Assembly: GCF_027497235.1 (NCBI RefSeq) | Contig: NZ_CP114902.1 | Span: 868,001 to 932,000, forward strand | DNA length: 64,000 nt | Source: Micromonospora sp. WMMD1128 | Lineage (GTDB): Bacteria > Actinomycetota > Actinomycetes > Mycobacteriales > Micromonosporaceae | Direction of reading: 5' to 3' | Part shown: in pieces, positions 45,723-55,337 of the stretch | Position numbering within the stretch: the stretch's first letter is position 1 | Layout: each line of letters opens with the position of its first letter | Made by a program: the position numbers and the translations under genes | The notes under the pieces: generated by a model | The model's input: only the letters and a program-made list of their open reading frames with translations | Told to the model about the DNA's origin: nothing | Database searches by the model: none

Positions 45723-47667
45723 GCAGGAAACGCTCGGCGATCGGCACCGCGCTCGTCGTGCTGGAGCCGCCCTGCTCGACGAAGACCGCGAAGGCCACGT
45801 CGCCCTGCCAGCCGACGAACCAGGCATGGGTGTGCGCCGGGTTGTCGTCGTATTCCGCGGTGCCGGTCTTGCCGTGCACCGGCTCGCCCGGCACGTCCGC
45901 CAGCGCGGCGGCGGTGCCGCCGGTGACCACGCCGCGCATCATCGTCTTGAGCGCGGCGACGGACTCCGGCTTGAGCGGCGGGCCGGCCGGCGCGAGCTTG
46001 CCCGGCGCCGGATCGACAAGCAGTTGCGGCTGCTGGAAGTTGCCCCGCGCCACGGCCGCGGTGGCGCCGGCCATGGCCAGCGGGCTGACCACAGTGGTGC
46101 CCTGGCCGATGGCGGCGGCGGCCTGCTCGGTGGGGCCGCCGTTCGCGGAGATCTTGCCGGTGAACACGTCCGCGCCGAGGTTCCAGTCGGCCTCCAGGCC
46201 GAGCGTACGGCCGGCCTGGGCGAGCCCGTCCGCGCCGAGCTGCGGGGCGAGCGAGGTGAAGGCGGTGTTGCAGGACTTGGCGAAGTCGGTGGCGAACGGC
46301 ACCTTGCCCAGCGCGAAGTTGTCCGAGTTCTTGAAGATCCGGCCGTCGACCTCGGCGGTCTTCGGGCAGTCGACGGTGGTCTGCGGCGTCACCGCGCCCC
46401 GGTCGAGCAGGCCGAGCGCGCTGACCATCTTGAACGTCGAGCCGGGCGGCACCTGCGCGGTGAAGGCCAGGTTCTCGCCGGCGGCGCCGGGGCCGTTGGC
46501 GGCCGCCAGCACCGTCCCGTCGCTGATCCGCACCGCGACCAGGGCCGAGCGCCGCTTCTGGCCCCGCAACGCGGTGTCGGCGGCGTTCTGGGTGGCCACG
46601 TCCAGCGTGGTCTTCACCGGCTGCCCGGGCTTCGACGGGCTGCGGAACACCTCGGTGCCGGTGGGCTCGGTGGCGCCCTCCGCCGCCGGCCGTTCGGTGA
46701 TCACGGTGACGCCGGGCGTGCCGCGCAGCCGTTCGTCGTAGCGGCCCTGCAGACCGCCGTGGCCGACCAGGTCGCCGCGCGCGTACCGGTCGGGGTGGGC
46801 CTCAAGGTCGTCGGCCTGCGCCGGGTCGACGGAGCCGAGCAGCGCCCGGGCGAACTCCCGGGTCGGGGCCAGCATGAGCGTGTCGGTGGGGAACCGGGTG
46901 CCGGGCAGATCGTAGATGCGGGGCTTGATCTGCCGGTACGCCTCGTCGCGCAGGGTGACCACCTCGACGAGCGCGTCCCGGTCCGCCTCCTTGAGGCGTT
47001 TGGGCAGGTCGCTGACGTCGACCGGAGGATCGAGCGCGGGCCGGATCGCCTTGAAGGCGGCGTCGAGCTTACGCGCCAGCCCGGGCGCGTCGGTGACCTC
47101 GCCGGCCGCGACCTGCACCCGGACCACCGGTCGGGGCGCGACGATCGGCTCGCCGGCGGCGTCCAGCACCGCGGCGCGCCCCGCCGACTCCCGGCGCAAC
47201 GCGAGGTGGTCGCCGTCGGTCAGCTTCTCGTGCACCACGGCCGGCTCCCAGATCACCTGCCACTGGTCACCGCCGCCCTTGAGGCGTACCGGATTCTCGT
47301 AGGCCCAGCGGGCGCCGCCCGGCAGCGCCCAGGTCAGCCGGACGCGGGCGGTGGCGATGTCGCCGGCGACCTTGATGTCGCCGGTGCGTTCCAGGTCGGG
47401 CGGGGCGGCGGCCAGATCGCCGGAGAGCGCCTTGATCCGCTTGGTCACCTCGGCCGCCGACAGCCGTGCGCCGGTCGGCTCGATGAAGCCGACCGGTTGC
47501 AGGTCGCCCGACCGCCAGCCGCTCAGGAACGCGTCGACGACGCGCTCCGGCCCGTCCCCGTCGGAGCACCCGGTCACCGCGCCTCCGGCCAGCAGGGCGG
47601 CGACGAGCGCCGCGAGCAGCCGACGGCGGGATTTGCGGCGGGGGCGTACGGGGTACGACAGGGGCAT
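45706..47667 (-). CDS. Penicillin-binding lipoprotein (class B-like transpeptidase with MecA-type N domain)
   Basis: 653 residues. The signal ends in a lipobox (VTGC, about residue 31), so it is anchored outside the membrane. An NTF2-like MecA_N domain (about 35-150) and a dimerisation-like region precede the transpeptidase domain, with motifs GSTFKM (Ser nucleophile), SCNTAF and HGKTGTAE. It cross-links peptidoglycan and may have low beta-lactam affinity because of the MecA-like N domain; this is inference. I start at ATG 47667, the first in frame before the signal. Confidence 0.9.
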   Translation of the reverse strand: MPLSYPVRPRRKSRRRLLAALVAALLAGGAVTGCSDGDGPERVVDAFLSGWRSGDLQPVGFIEPTGARLSAAEVTKRIKALSGDLAAAPPDLERTGDIKVAGDIATARVRLTWALPGGARWAYENPVRLKGGGDQWQVIWEPAVVHEKLTDGDHLALRRESAGRAAVLDAAGEPIVAPRPVVRVQVAAGEVTDAPGLARKLDAAFKAIRPALDPPVDVSDLPKRLKEADRDALVEVVTLRDEAYRQIKPRIYDLPGTRFPTDTLMLAPTREFARALLGSVDPAQADDLEAHPDRYARGDLVGHGGLQGRYDERLRGTPGVTVITERPAAEGATEPTGTEVFRSPSKPGQPVKTTLDVATQNAADTALRGQKRRSALVAVRISDGTVLAAANGPGAAGENLAFTAQVPPGSTFKMVSALGLLDRGAVTPQTTVDCPKTAEVDGRIFKNSDNFALGKVPFATDFAKSCNTAFTSLAPQLGADGLAQAGRTLGLEADWNLGADVFTGKISANGGPTEQAAAAIGQGTTVVSPLAMAGATAAVARGNFQQPQLLVDPAPGKLAPAGPPLKPESVAALKTMMRGVVTGGTAAALADVPGEPVHGKTGTAEYDDNPAHTHAWFVGWQGDVAFAVFVEQGGSSTTSAVPIAERFLRGLAR

Positions 47668-47899
47668 GAAGCGGTCCCTCCGGTGCGTGCTTGACCTGCA
47701 CGCTAGTACGGCGTGCGGCTCCCCACCGCCCCGCCGCCGCCTCCGCGCGGCGAGAAGGGCGGTGTGACAGTGTGATGAACATCGCCAGCCGGGTATTCCG
47801 CGACCGGCCGACCACGCACCCGCAACAGGTGAAAGGGCACAGTCCCGATCCGGACGTCCGGCCAGTGGTCCGCCGACGGAAGGGCACAACGGCAGGGCC

Positions 47900-47905
47900 T
47901 AGGCT
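47900..47905 (+). promoter_or_regulatory. Putative -10 box (TAGGCT) for glutamate dehydrogenase
   Basis: TAGGCT lies 48 bases before the ATG at 47954, giving a leader of about 40 bases. No clear -35. Confidence 0.4.
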
Positions 47906-47953
47906 GGGCGGCAGAGTGACCCACAACGCGGTGGGTCGAGGGGAGTGGCACCG

Positions 47954-50900
47954 ATGGACCGGCGTCCGGCGATCAAACCGGGACCCGACCTCCGGCAGGC
48001 TGACACCAGCCGGGACGATGACGGCTTCGATTCGGAGACCGACGGGGATGGTTTCGGCCACCTCGACACAGGAGTGACCGGGATGACCGGTTCCAGCATC
48101 GACACCCTCTACGACCTGGGCCTGCCCACGCAGGCGCTCGTCGACGAGTCGGAGGACGCCGAGCTGGACGAGCCGGTGCCCAACGCGGAGCGGCTGGTCG
48201 CCCAGGCGGTCGTGCTGGCCGGCGACGACCACGACGCGGCCACGCTCGTGGACCGTTTCTGGCGGTTCGCGCCGGACGAGGAGCTGATCGGCTTCACCGC
48301 CGAGGAGATGCTGGAGGCGGCCCGGGCGCACCGGGACCTGGCCCAGCAGCGGGTCCCGGGCGAGCTGAAGCTGCGCATCCACGAGCCGGACGCCGAGCAG
48401 CACCACACCGTGGTCGAGATCGTCACCGACGACATGCCGTTCCTGGTCGACTCCGTCACCGCGCTGCTGAACTCCCGCCACCTCGACGTACACCTGCTGG
48501 TGCACCCGCTCGTGGTGGTCCGGCGCGAGCCGCTGGGCCGGCTCACCGAGGTCTCCGCGGACGTGGAGCCGGACGACGCGATCGCCGGCGACCTGGTCGA
48601 GAGCTGGATGCGGATCGAGATCGACCCGGTCCGCGACCCGGCCGAGCGGGAGGCGCTGCGCCGCGAGCTGCAACGGGTGCTCACCGACGTGCGCGAGGCC
48701 GTCGAGGACTGGCCCAAGATGCGGCAGCGGGCGATGGCGCTCGCCGACGAGTTGGCCGCCGCGCGGACCTCGGACAACCGCCCACCGGTGCCGGAGAAGG
48801 ACATCACCGACTCGGTGGAGCTGCTGCGCTGGCTCGCGCACGACCACTTCACGTTCCTCGGCTACCGGGAGTACCGCCTGGTCGACACCGACGGGGTGGA
48901 CGGCGGGCAGGCCCTCGAGGCGGTCCTCGGCACCGGGCTGGGCATCCTGCGGTCCGACTCGCCGGAGGCCCGGTCGCTGGCGTCGATGACCCCGGAGGCG
49001 CACGAGCGGGTGCTGGAGAAGCGCCTGCTCATCATCACCAAGGCCAACTCGCGGGCCACCGTGCACCGGTCGGCCTACCTCGACTACATCGGTTTCAAGA
49101 TCTTTGACGATGCCGGCGAGGTGGTCGGCGAGCGGCGCTTCCTGGGCCTGTTCTCCACCGCCGCCTACCGGACCAGCGTGCAGGAGCTGCCGGTGGTCCG
49201 GCGGAAGGTCGCCGAGGTGCTGGACCGCTCCGGCCTGAGCCTGCGCAGCCACTCCGGCAAGGACCTGCTCCAGATCCTGGAGACCTATCCGCGCGACGAG
49301 CTGTTCCAGATCAAGACCGACGACCTCTACCACGCGGTGATCGGCGTGCTGCGGATGGCCGGTCGCCGGCAGCTACGCGTGTTTTTGCGGCGCGACGCGT
49401 ACGGGCGGTTCATCTCCTGCCTGATCTACCTGCCGCGGGACCGGTTCACCACCCAGAACCGGCTCCGCATGCAGGACATCCTGCTGCGGGAGCTGAACGG
49501 CGTCGGCGTCGACTACACCACCCGGGTCACCGAGTCGATGCTGGCGCGGGTGCACTTCATCGTCCGCACCGACCCGAACAGCCCGCCCGGGGAGATCGAC
49601 GCCGACCTGCTCGCCGAGGAACTGGCCGACGCCACCCGGCTCTGGGACGACGACTACCGGCTGGTGCTGGAGCGCAAGCTCGGCGACGAGCAGGCCAAGC
49701 ACCTGTTCAGCCGCTACGCCGACGCGTTCCCGGAGGGCTACAAGGACGGGCACACGCCGTACGAGGCGATGAAGGACCTGGCCAAGCTGGAACTGCTGGA
49801 GGAGCCCGGCCAGCTCGAGATGCACCTGTTCCGCAAGCAGTTGGCGCCCCGCGCCCACGCGGGCCGGGCGAACGACGCCGACGAGACGATGGACGTGCGG
49901 TTCAAGGTCTACCGGTACGGCGAGCCGATGATGCTCTCCGCCGTGCTGCCGGTGCTGCACTCACTCGGCGTGAAGGTGGTCGACGAGCACCCGTACGAGG
50001 TGGAGCGCGTCGACGGCCGGATCTGGCTCTACGACTTCGGGCTGGAGCTGCCCGAACGGCACCAGGACCTGGCCGAGGTACGCCCGCACGTGGAGAACGC
50101 CTTCGCCGCCGCCTGGCGGGGCGAGGCCGAGGTGGACGGCTTCAACGAGCTGGTGCTGCGCACCGGGCTCACCTGGCGGCAGGTGGTGGTGCTGCGGGCG
50201 TACGCGAAGTACCTGCGGCAGGCCGGCACCGTGTTCTCCCAGGAGTACATGGAACAGACGTTCATCGCGTACCCGCGCGTCGCCGGGCTGCTGGTGCAGC
50301 TCTTCGAGACCCGGTTCGCGCCCGGCGCGGCCACGCTCGACGAGCGCCGGCAGCGCAGCGGCGACCTCGTCGACGCGATCGGCGAGGCGCTGGACGAGGT
50401 GGCAAGCCTCGACCAGGACCGGATCCTGCGCGCCTACCTGACGCTGATCCAGGCCACGCTGCGTACCAGCTTCTACCAGAGGCCGGTGGGCGGGCGGCCC
50501 AAGCCGTACGTCGCGTTCAAACTGGACCCGCAGGCCATCCCGGACCTGCCGGCGCCCCGGCCCAAGTTCGAGATCTTCGTCTACTCGCCCCGGTTCGAGG
50601 GCGTGCACCTGCGGTTCGGGCCGGTGGCCCGGGGCGGCCTGCGCTGGTCCGACCGGCGCGAGGACTTCCGTACCGAGGTGCTGGGCCTGGTCAAGGCGCA
50701 GATGGTGAAGAACGCGGTGATCGTGCCGGTCGGCGCCAAGGGCGGCTTCGTGCTCAAGCAGAAGCCGGGCGACCGGGACGAGGCGGTGGTCTGCTACAAG
50801 GAGTTCATCTCCGCGCTGCTCGACGTCACCGACAACATCGTCAGCGGCGAGATCGTGCCGCCCGAGGACGTGGTCCGGCACGACGCCGACGACCCCTACC

Positions 50901-53017
50901 TGGTGGTGGCGGCGGACAAGGGCACCGCGACGTTCTCCGACATCGCCAACGAGATCTCCACCGCGCACCGGTTCTGGCTCGGTGACGCGTTCGCCTCCGG
51001 CGGCTCGGCCGGCTACGACCACAAGAAGATGGGCATCACCGCTCGGGGCGCCTGGGAGTCGGTGAAGCGGCACTTCCGGGAGTTGGGGCACGACACCCAG
51101 ACCCAGGACTTCACCGTGGTCGGCGTCGGCGACATGTCCGGCGACGTGTTCGGCAACGGCATGCTGCTGTCGGAGCACATCCGGTTGGTGGCCGCCTTCG
51201 ACCACCGGCACATCTTCCTCGACCCGGACCCGGACGCCGCCACCTCCTACCGGGAACGCAAGCGGCTGTTCGACATGCCCCGGTCGTCGTGGGAGGACTA
51301 CGACCCGGAGCTGATCTCGGACGGCGGCGGCATCTTCCCGCGTACCGCGAAGTCGGTGCCGATCACGCCGCAGGTGCGCGCGGTGCTCGGCCTCGACGAC
51401 GGCGTCACGCAGCTCAGCCCGCAGGAGCTGATGAAGTCGATCGTCACCGCGCCGGTGGACCTGTTCTGGAACGGCGGCATCGGCACCTACGTCAAGGCGT
51501 CGACGCAGACCAACGCCGAGGTCGGGGACAAGTCCAACGACGCCATCCGGGTGGACGGCAAGGGCCTGCGCTGCCGGGTGGTCGGCGAGGGCGGCAACCT
51601 GGGCTTCACCCAGCAGGGCCGGATCGAGTACGCCGCGGGCGGCGGTCGCATCTACACCGACTTCATCGACAACGCGGCCGGGGTGGACTGCTCCGACCAC
51701 GAGGTGAACATCAAGATCCTGCTGAACACGGCGGTCGCCGACGGCGAGCTGGACCGGCCCGAGCGCGACGAGCTGCTGGCCCAGATGACCGACGAGGTCG
51801 CCGAGCTGGTGCTGCGGGACAACTACGACCAGGCCCGGGCGATCAACAACGCCCAGGCCCAGGCCGCCTCGCTGCTGCCGGTGCACCGACGGATGATCAA
51901 CGAGCTGGAGCGCTCCGGCGCGCTGGACCGGGCGCTGGAGGCGCTGCCGCCGGACGAGGAACTGGCGGTACGCACCGAGAGCGGACTGTCCGCGCCGGAG
52001 TTCGCGGTGCTGCTCGCGTACGTGAAGATCGTGCTGGAACGGGAGATCGTCAGCGAGGGGCTGGCGGACGAGGAGTGGACGACAGACGTCCTGGTCAACT
52101 ATTTCCCGACCCCGCTGCGGCAGCGTTTCGCCGACCGGATGGGCCGGCACCGGCTGCGCCGGGACATCGTCACCACGGTGCTGGTGAACGAGGCGATCAA
52201 CCGGGGCGGCATCTCGTTCGTGTTCCGGGTGGTCGAGGAGACGGCCGCCTCGGCGGCGGACGTGCTGCGCGCGTACGTGGTGGTCCGCGAGGTGTTCGAA
52301 CTGGGCGACCTGTGGAACGCGGTCGAAGCGCTCGACAACAAGGTGTCGCCCGAGTTGCAGACCGCCGTCTACCTGGACACCCGACGGCTGCTCGACCGCG
52401 CGGTGCGCTGGCTGGTCACCAACCGGCGCTCCCCGATCGACGTGCCGGCGGAGATCGCCCGGCTGCGCGACGGAGTGACCCAGCTCATGCCGGACCTGGA
52501 ACACCTGTTCTGGGGCACCGAGCGGGAGGCGATCGCGGCGCACATCGGGTCGCTCACCGACCGGGGACTGCCGCGCGAACTGGCCGTGCGGGCGACCCGC
52601 CTGATGTACAGCTTCGGCCTGCTCGACATCGTCGAGACGGCGCAGACGACCGGCCGGGAGGTGAGCGAGGTGGCGTCGGTCTACTTCGTGCTCTCCGACC
52701 GGTTCCGGGTGGACGCCCTGCTGTCGAAGATCTCCCTGCTGCCCCGGGAGGACCGCTGGCAGACACTGGCCCGGATGGCGCTGCGCTACGACCTGTACGC
52801 CGCGCTGGCCGCGCTCACCGCGGAGGTGCTCGGCTCCACCTCGGAGAGCCTCCCGCCGGTGGAGCGGGTGCAGGAGTGGGAACAGGCCAACGCGACCTCG
52901 ATCCACCGCGCGCACCGGGCGATGGGAGAGTTCGACGAGTCCCGCGCCGACCTGTCCGCGCTGTCCGTCCTGCTGCGCCAGATCCGCACCCTGGTCCGGA
53001 CGTCCGCGGCGGCCTGA
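47954..53017 (+). CDS. gdhB: NAD-specific glutamate dehydrogenase, large form
   Basis: 1,687 residues (about 185 kDa). It deaminates glutamate to 2-oxoglutarate with NAD and is the catabolic GDH of streptomycetes and Pseudomonas. The N-terminal ACT-like regulatory half (about 1-700) is followed by the catalytic core. ARGGLRWSDRREDFRTEVLG, VKNAVIVPVGAKGGFV (substrate Lys), VGVGDMSGDVFGNGML (NAD loop) and VVGEGGNLGFTQ mark it. A helical C-terminus (about 1350-1687) completes it. ATG 47954 has GGGGAG at eight bases; GTG 47945 overlaps that site. The gene stands alone and ends at repeat R6. Confidence 0.95.
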   Translation: MDRRPAIKPGPDLRQADTSRDDDGFDSETDGDGFGHLDTGVTGMTGSSIDTLYDLGLPTQALVDESEDAELDEPVPNAERLVAQAVVLAGDDHDAATLVDRFWRFAPDEELIGFTAEEMLEAARAHRDLAQQRVPGELKLRIHEPDAEQHHTVVEIVTDDMPFLVDSVTALLNSRHLDVHLLVHPLVVVRREPLGRLTEVSADVEPDDAIAGDLVESWMRIEIDPVRDPAEREALRRELQRVLTDVREAVEDWPKMRQRAMALADELAAARTSDNRPPVPEKDITDSVELLRWLAHDHFTFLGYREYRLVDTDGVDGGQALEAVLGTGLGILRSDSPEARSLASMTPEAHERVLEKRLLIITKANSRATVHRSAYLDYIGFKIFDDAGEVVGERRFLGLFSTAAYRTSVQELPVVRRKVAEVLDRSGLSLRSHSGKDLLQILETYPRDELFQIKTDDLYHAVIGVLRMAGRRQLRVFLRRDAYGRFISCLIYLPRDRFTTQNRLRMQDILLRELNGVGVDYTTRVTESMLARVHFIVRTDPNSPPGEIDADLLAEELADATRLWDDDYRLVLERKLGDEQAKHLFSRYADAFPEGYKDGHTPYEAMKDLAKLELLEEPGQLEMHLFRKQLAPRAHAGRANDADETMDVRFKVYRYGEPMMLSAVLPVLHSLGVKVVDEHPYEVERVDGRIWLYDFGLELPERHQDLAEVRPHVENAFAAAWRGEAEVDGFNELVLRTGLTWRQVVVLRAYAKYLRQAGTVFSQEYMEQTFIAYPRVAGLLVQLFETRFAPGAATLDERRQRSGDLVDAIGEALDEVASLDQDRILRAYLTLIQATLRTSFYQRPVGGRPKPYVAFKLDPQAIPDLPAPRPKFEIFVYSPRFEGVHLRFGPVARGGLRWSDRREDFRTEVLGLVKAQMVKNAVIVPVGAKGGFVLKQKPGDRDEAVVCYKEFISALLDVTDNIVSGEIVPPEDVVRHDADDPYLVVAADKGTATFSDIANEISTAHRFWLGDAFASGGSAGYDHKKMGITARGAWESVKRHFRELGHDTQTQDFTVVGVGDMSGDVFGNGMLLSEHIRLVAAFDHRHIFLDPDPDAATSYRERKRLFDMPRSSWEDYDPELISDGGGIFPRTAKSVPITPQVRAVLGLDDGVTQLSPQELMKSIVTAPVDLFWNGGIGTYVKASTQTNAEVGDKSNDAIRVDGKGLRCRVVGEGGNLGFTQQGRIEYAAGGGRIYTDFIDNAAGVDCSDHEVNIKILLNTAVADGELDRPERDELLAQMTDEVAELVLRDNYDQARAINNAQAQAASLLPVHRRMINELERSGALDRALEALPPDEELAVRTESGLSAPEFAVLLAYVKIVLEREIVSEGLADEEWTTDVLVNYFPTPLRQRFADRMGRHRLRRDIVTTVLVNEAINRGGISFVFRVVEETAASAADVLRAYVVVREVFELGDLWNAVEALDNKVSPELQTAVYLDTRRLLDRAVRWLVTNRRSPIDVPAEIARLRDGVTQLMPDLEHLFWGTEREAIAAHIGSLTDRGLPRELAVRATRLMYSFGLLDIVETAQTTGREVSEVASVYFVLSDRFRVDALLSKISLLPREDRWQTLARMALRYDLYAALAALTAEVLGSTSESLPPVERVQEWEQANATSIHRAHRAMGEFDESRADLSALSVLLRQIRTLVRTSAAA

Positions 53018-53077
53018 GGTGTAAGGCGGGGCCCCCGCTTAACGCATTCGGTAGAGGCGGGGGCCCCGCTTAACACC
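53018..53077. repeat. GGGGCCCC palindromic element, copy R6
   Basis: Starts directly after the glutamate dehydrogenase stop. Two GGGGCCCC cores surround GCATTCGGTAGAGG, the spacer it shares with R3. It ends 19 bases before the sortase stop on the other strand, so it may terminate both genes. Confidence 0.9.
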
Positions 53078-53095
53078 CGACGCGCCGGCGCCGGG

Positions 53096-54124
53096 TCATG
53101 CGGTCATGTGTGCGTAGACGACGATGTTGTTCAGGTAGCTGCCGGCGGCCTGGTCGAACACCCCGCCGCACGTCACCACCCGCAGGCCGGGCACGGCGGA
53201 CGGGCCGTAGACCTGCTCCGCCGGGAAGGCTGTCTTCGGGTACGACCGGACGTCGTCCACGGTGAAGGTGGCGGTCGAGCCGTCCTGCCGGGACACCGCG
53301 ATGATGTCGCCTCGCACCAGGGCCCCGAGGCTGAAGAAGACCGCTGGGCCGAGCTTGGCGGAGTCGACGTGCCCGACGACGACGGCGTTGCCGACCTCAC
53401 CGGGGCTGGCGCCGGGGGAGTACCAGGCCGCCTTCATCGCCTGGTCCAGCGGGGGCACCTGAACCGTGCCGTCCGGGTTGGTGCCGAGCGGCATGATCTC
53501 GGCGCGTACCCCGATCCGGGGTATCACGATGGTGGTGGGCACCGACCGCGCCAGTCCGGCCGGCACGCCGCCGGGCCTGCCCGGTGCGCCCGTGAGCGTC
53601 GCCGTCGGCGCAGGTCTGCCCGGCGCCGCCGCTGGTCCGCTCGGTCCCGCTGGTCGGATCGGTCCTGCGGGTCCCGTCGTGCCGTCCGGTCCTGCCGGTC
53701 CTGCCGGTCCCGTTGTCCCGCCCGGTGCCGCCGGTCCGCCCGGTGCCGCCGGTCCGCCCGGTGCCGCCGGTCCGGTTGGTCCCTGTGTTCCGGTCGCTCC
53801 GGTTGTTCCGGTCGCTCCTGCTGTTCCGGTCGTTCCCGGTAGCCCCGTTGGCTCCGTCGGATCCGGGGGGATCGACTCCGGCGCGGGGGCGTACCACGGT
53901 TTGTCGGCCTGGAGGATCCCATCGGTCGCCGGCTCGGCGGGGTCCGTCGTGCCGGCCTGCGCGATCGGCTGCGGCGGGGCGGGCGGCGGGACGGTGCGCA
54001 CGGACGCGCCGATCAGGCCGGAGCCCACCATGGCGAGCAGGACGACGAGCGCCGTGCCGGCGGCACGCCACGGTCTCCCGTGACGGCCGCCGGCCCGGGT
54101 CGTCGTCCGATCAGACCAGGTCAC
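53096..54124 (-). CDS. Class F-like sortase with collagen-like linker
   Basis: 342 residues. A membrane anchor (about 20-40) is followed by a Pro/Gly linker (about 90-180) of Gly-X-Y triplets (GPAGPAGPDGTTGPAG), then the sortase barrel (about 195-342). The catalytic His is in VVVGHVDS and the Cys in RVVTCGGVFD. The Arg usually found near the C-terminus (YRDN-type) appears as SYLNNIVVYA, so the third catalytic residue is in doubt. The GTG at 54124 overlaps the last 14 bases of the adjacent surface-protein gene; ATG 54172 is in frame. The substrate is probably that neighbour. Confidence 0.88.
   Translation of the reverse strand: MTWSDRTTTRAGGRHGRPWRAAGTALVVLLAMVGSGLIGASVRTVPPPAPPQPIAQAGTTDPAEPATDGILQADKPWYAPAPESIPPDPTEPTGLPGTTGTAGATGTTGATGTQGPTGPAAPGGPAAPGGPAAPGGTTGPAGPAGPDGTTGPAGPIRPAGPSGPAAAPGRPAPTATLTGAPGRPGGVPAGLARSVPTTIVIPRIGVRAEIMPLGTNPDGTVQVPPLDQAMKAAWYSPGASPGEVGNAVVVGHVDSAKLGPAVFFSLGALVRGDIIAVSRQDGSTATFTVDDVRSYPKTAFPAEQVYGPSAVPGLRVVTCGGVFDQAAGSYLNNIVVYAHMTA
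53715..53775 (-). repeat. Collagen-like codon repeat in sortase gene
   Basis: 18-base units (GGTGCCGCCGGTCCGCCC on the plus strand) encode GGPAAP triplet repeats. Adjacent variants extend the tract from about 53640 to 53840. Likely length-variable. Confidence 0.75.
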
Positions 54125-55337
54125 TGGCCCGCCGCCGACGCAGCAGCACCAGGCCACCAAGCGCGGCGGCACCGATCATTCCGGCACCTCCGGTGGCGAG
54201 ACCGCGGTTCATGCCGGTGGTGGCCATGCCGCCGTCACCGCCGTCGACCCCGCCGCGGGGCAGGACCACGAGTTCGCCTTCGCCGCAGGAGCCCGACAAC
54301 TCATACCGGCCCGGGTGGGCGTCCTCGGAGACGTGGGCCTCGCCGTAGTAGACGAAGTCCTTCCCGCGCTCCCAGCCGGCCTCGTCCCCGCCGTGCCCGT
54401 ACTCGTCGCCCCCGTGTTCGTCCTTTCCGTCCTTGCCGTGTTCGTCCTTGGCGTCTTCGCCGTGGCTGTCCTTGCCGTCCTTGCCGTCCTTACCGTCCTT
54501 GGCGTCCTTGCCGTGGTTGTCCTTGCCGTCTTCGCTGTGGCCGTCCTTGCCGTCCTTGCCGTCCTTGCCGTCCTTGGCGTCCTTGCCGTCCTTGCCGTGC
54601 TGGTCATCGGCCCAGAGGGCGGCGTCCCAGCCCGGCTCTGCGGCCTGGCCGTACTCCTCCGGGCCCTCGCCGGCGGCGGCGTCGGCCATGCCGGCCCCCA
54701 CCCCGCCGGGCTTCGGGTCGGCCGGCGGTTCCGGCATTCCCGCCTCGCCCGGGCCGTGCCCGTCCTTGCCCTTGTCGTCCTTGCCCTCGGGGGCCTTGCC
54801 CTTGTCGTCCTTGCCTTCGGGAGCCTTGCCCTCGGGGGCCTTGCCTTCGGGGGCCTTGCCTTCGAGGGCCTTGCCCTTGTCGTCCTTGCCTTCGGGGCCC
54901 TTGCCGTGGTCGTCGCCGTGCCCGTCCTTGCCGTCGGGGCCCTGGTCGGCGTCCTCGGTCCAGTCGTCGCCCCGGCCAGCCCAGTCCCCGCCGTCGGCCC
55001 AGTCCCCGCCGTCGGCCCAGCCTCCGCCGTCGGCCCACTCGCCGCCGTGATCGGCCGAGTCGCCGCCGTCGGCCCACTCACCGTGCTCGCCGTCGCGGGC
55101 CGGGTGGAGGTCGACCTTGCCGGTCACCTTCGACCAGACGTAGGCGTGCTCCTGTGGTTCGGAGCAGATCTGGAGCAGGTCAACGGTGTCACCGGCCTTG
55201 ACCACGTGCGGCTTGGCGATGACCTTGCCCTCGTTGTCGTGCCCGCCCGCGTTGGCCATGCCTGGGGTGAACGCGAGAAGGCCGGCACCGCCGAGGGCGG
55301 CACCCGCAACGACCTTCCCGAGCATCTTCTTAGCCAT
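54111..55337 (-). CDS. Repetitive surface protein with atypical sortase signal
   Basis: 408 residues. Signal peptide (about 1-30, cleavage near MANAGG), an Ig-like segment (about 40-80), then Asp/Gly/Trp repeats (GGEWADGG), KAPEGKAPEGK repeats and a KDGKDGKDG tract (about 90-330), a short folded region, and a C-terminal signal GGMATTGMNRG followed by a hydrophobic helix and RRRR. MATTG resembles the LAxTG signals of non-class-A sortases rather than LPxTG. It partly overlaps the sortase gene downstream, so the pair is likely co-expressed and anchored together. It is highly charged and may bind cations or polymer. Confidence 0.8.
   Translation of the reverse strand: MAKKMLGKVVAGAALGGAGLLAFTPGMANAGGHDNEGKVIAKPHVVKAGDTVDLLQICSEPQEHAYVWSKVTGKVDLHPARDGEHGEWADGGDSADHGGEWADGGGWADGGDWADGGDWAGRGDDWTEDADQGPDGKDGHGDDHGKGPEGKDDKGKALEGKAPEGKAPEGKAPEGKDDKGKAPEGKDDKGKDGHGPGEAGMPEPPADPKPGGVGAGMADAAAGEGPEEYGQAAEPGWDAALWADDQHGKDGKDAKDGKDGKDGKDGHSEDGKDNHGKDAKDGKDGKDGKDSHGEDAKDEHGKDGKDEHGGDEYGHGGDEAGWERGKDFVYYGEAHVSEDAHPGRYELSGSCGEGELVVLPRGGVDGGDGGMATTGMNRGLATGGAGMIGAAALGGLVLLRRRRASDLV
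54418..54905 (-). repeat. KDGKDG and EGKAPEGK codon repeats
   Basis: Runs of TCCTTGCCG/TCCTTGGCG-type nonamers (54418-54602) encode KDGKDG. 15-base units (GGGGCCTTGCCTTCG type) around 54740-54905 encode EGKAP. Both are within the surface-protein gene. Confidence 0.8.

Noticed and set aside
49961..52915. A minus-strand open frame of 984 codons inside the glutamate dehydrogenase gene
   Set aside because: Shadow frame caused by GC-rich third positions. The plus-strand protein shows full-length glutamate dehydrogenase conservation.
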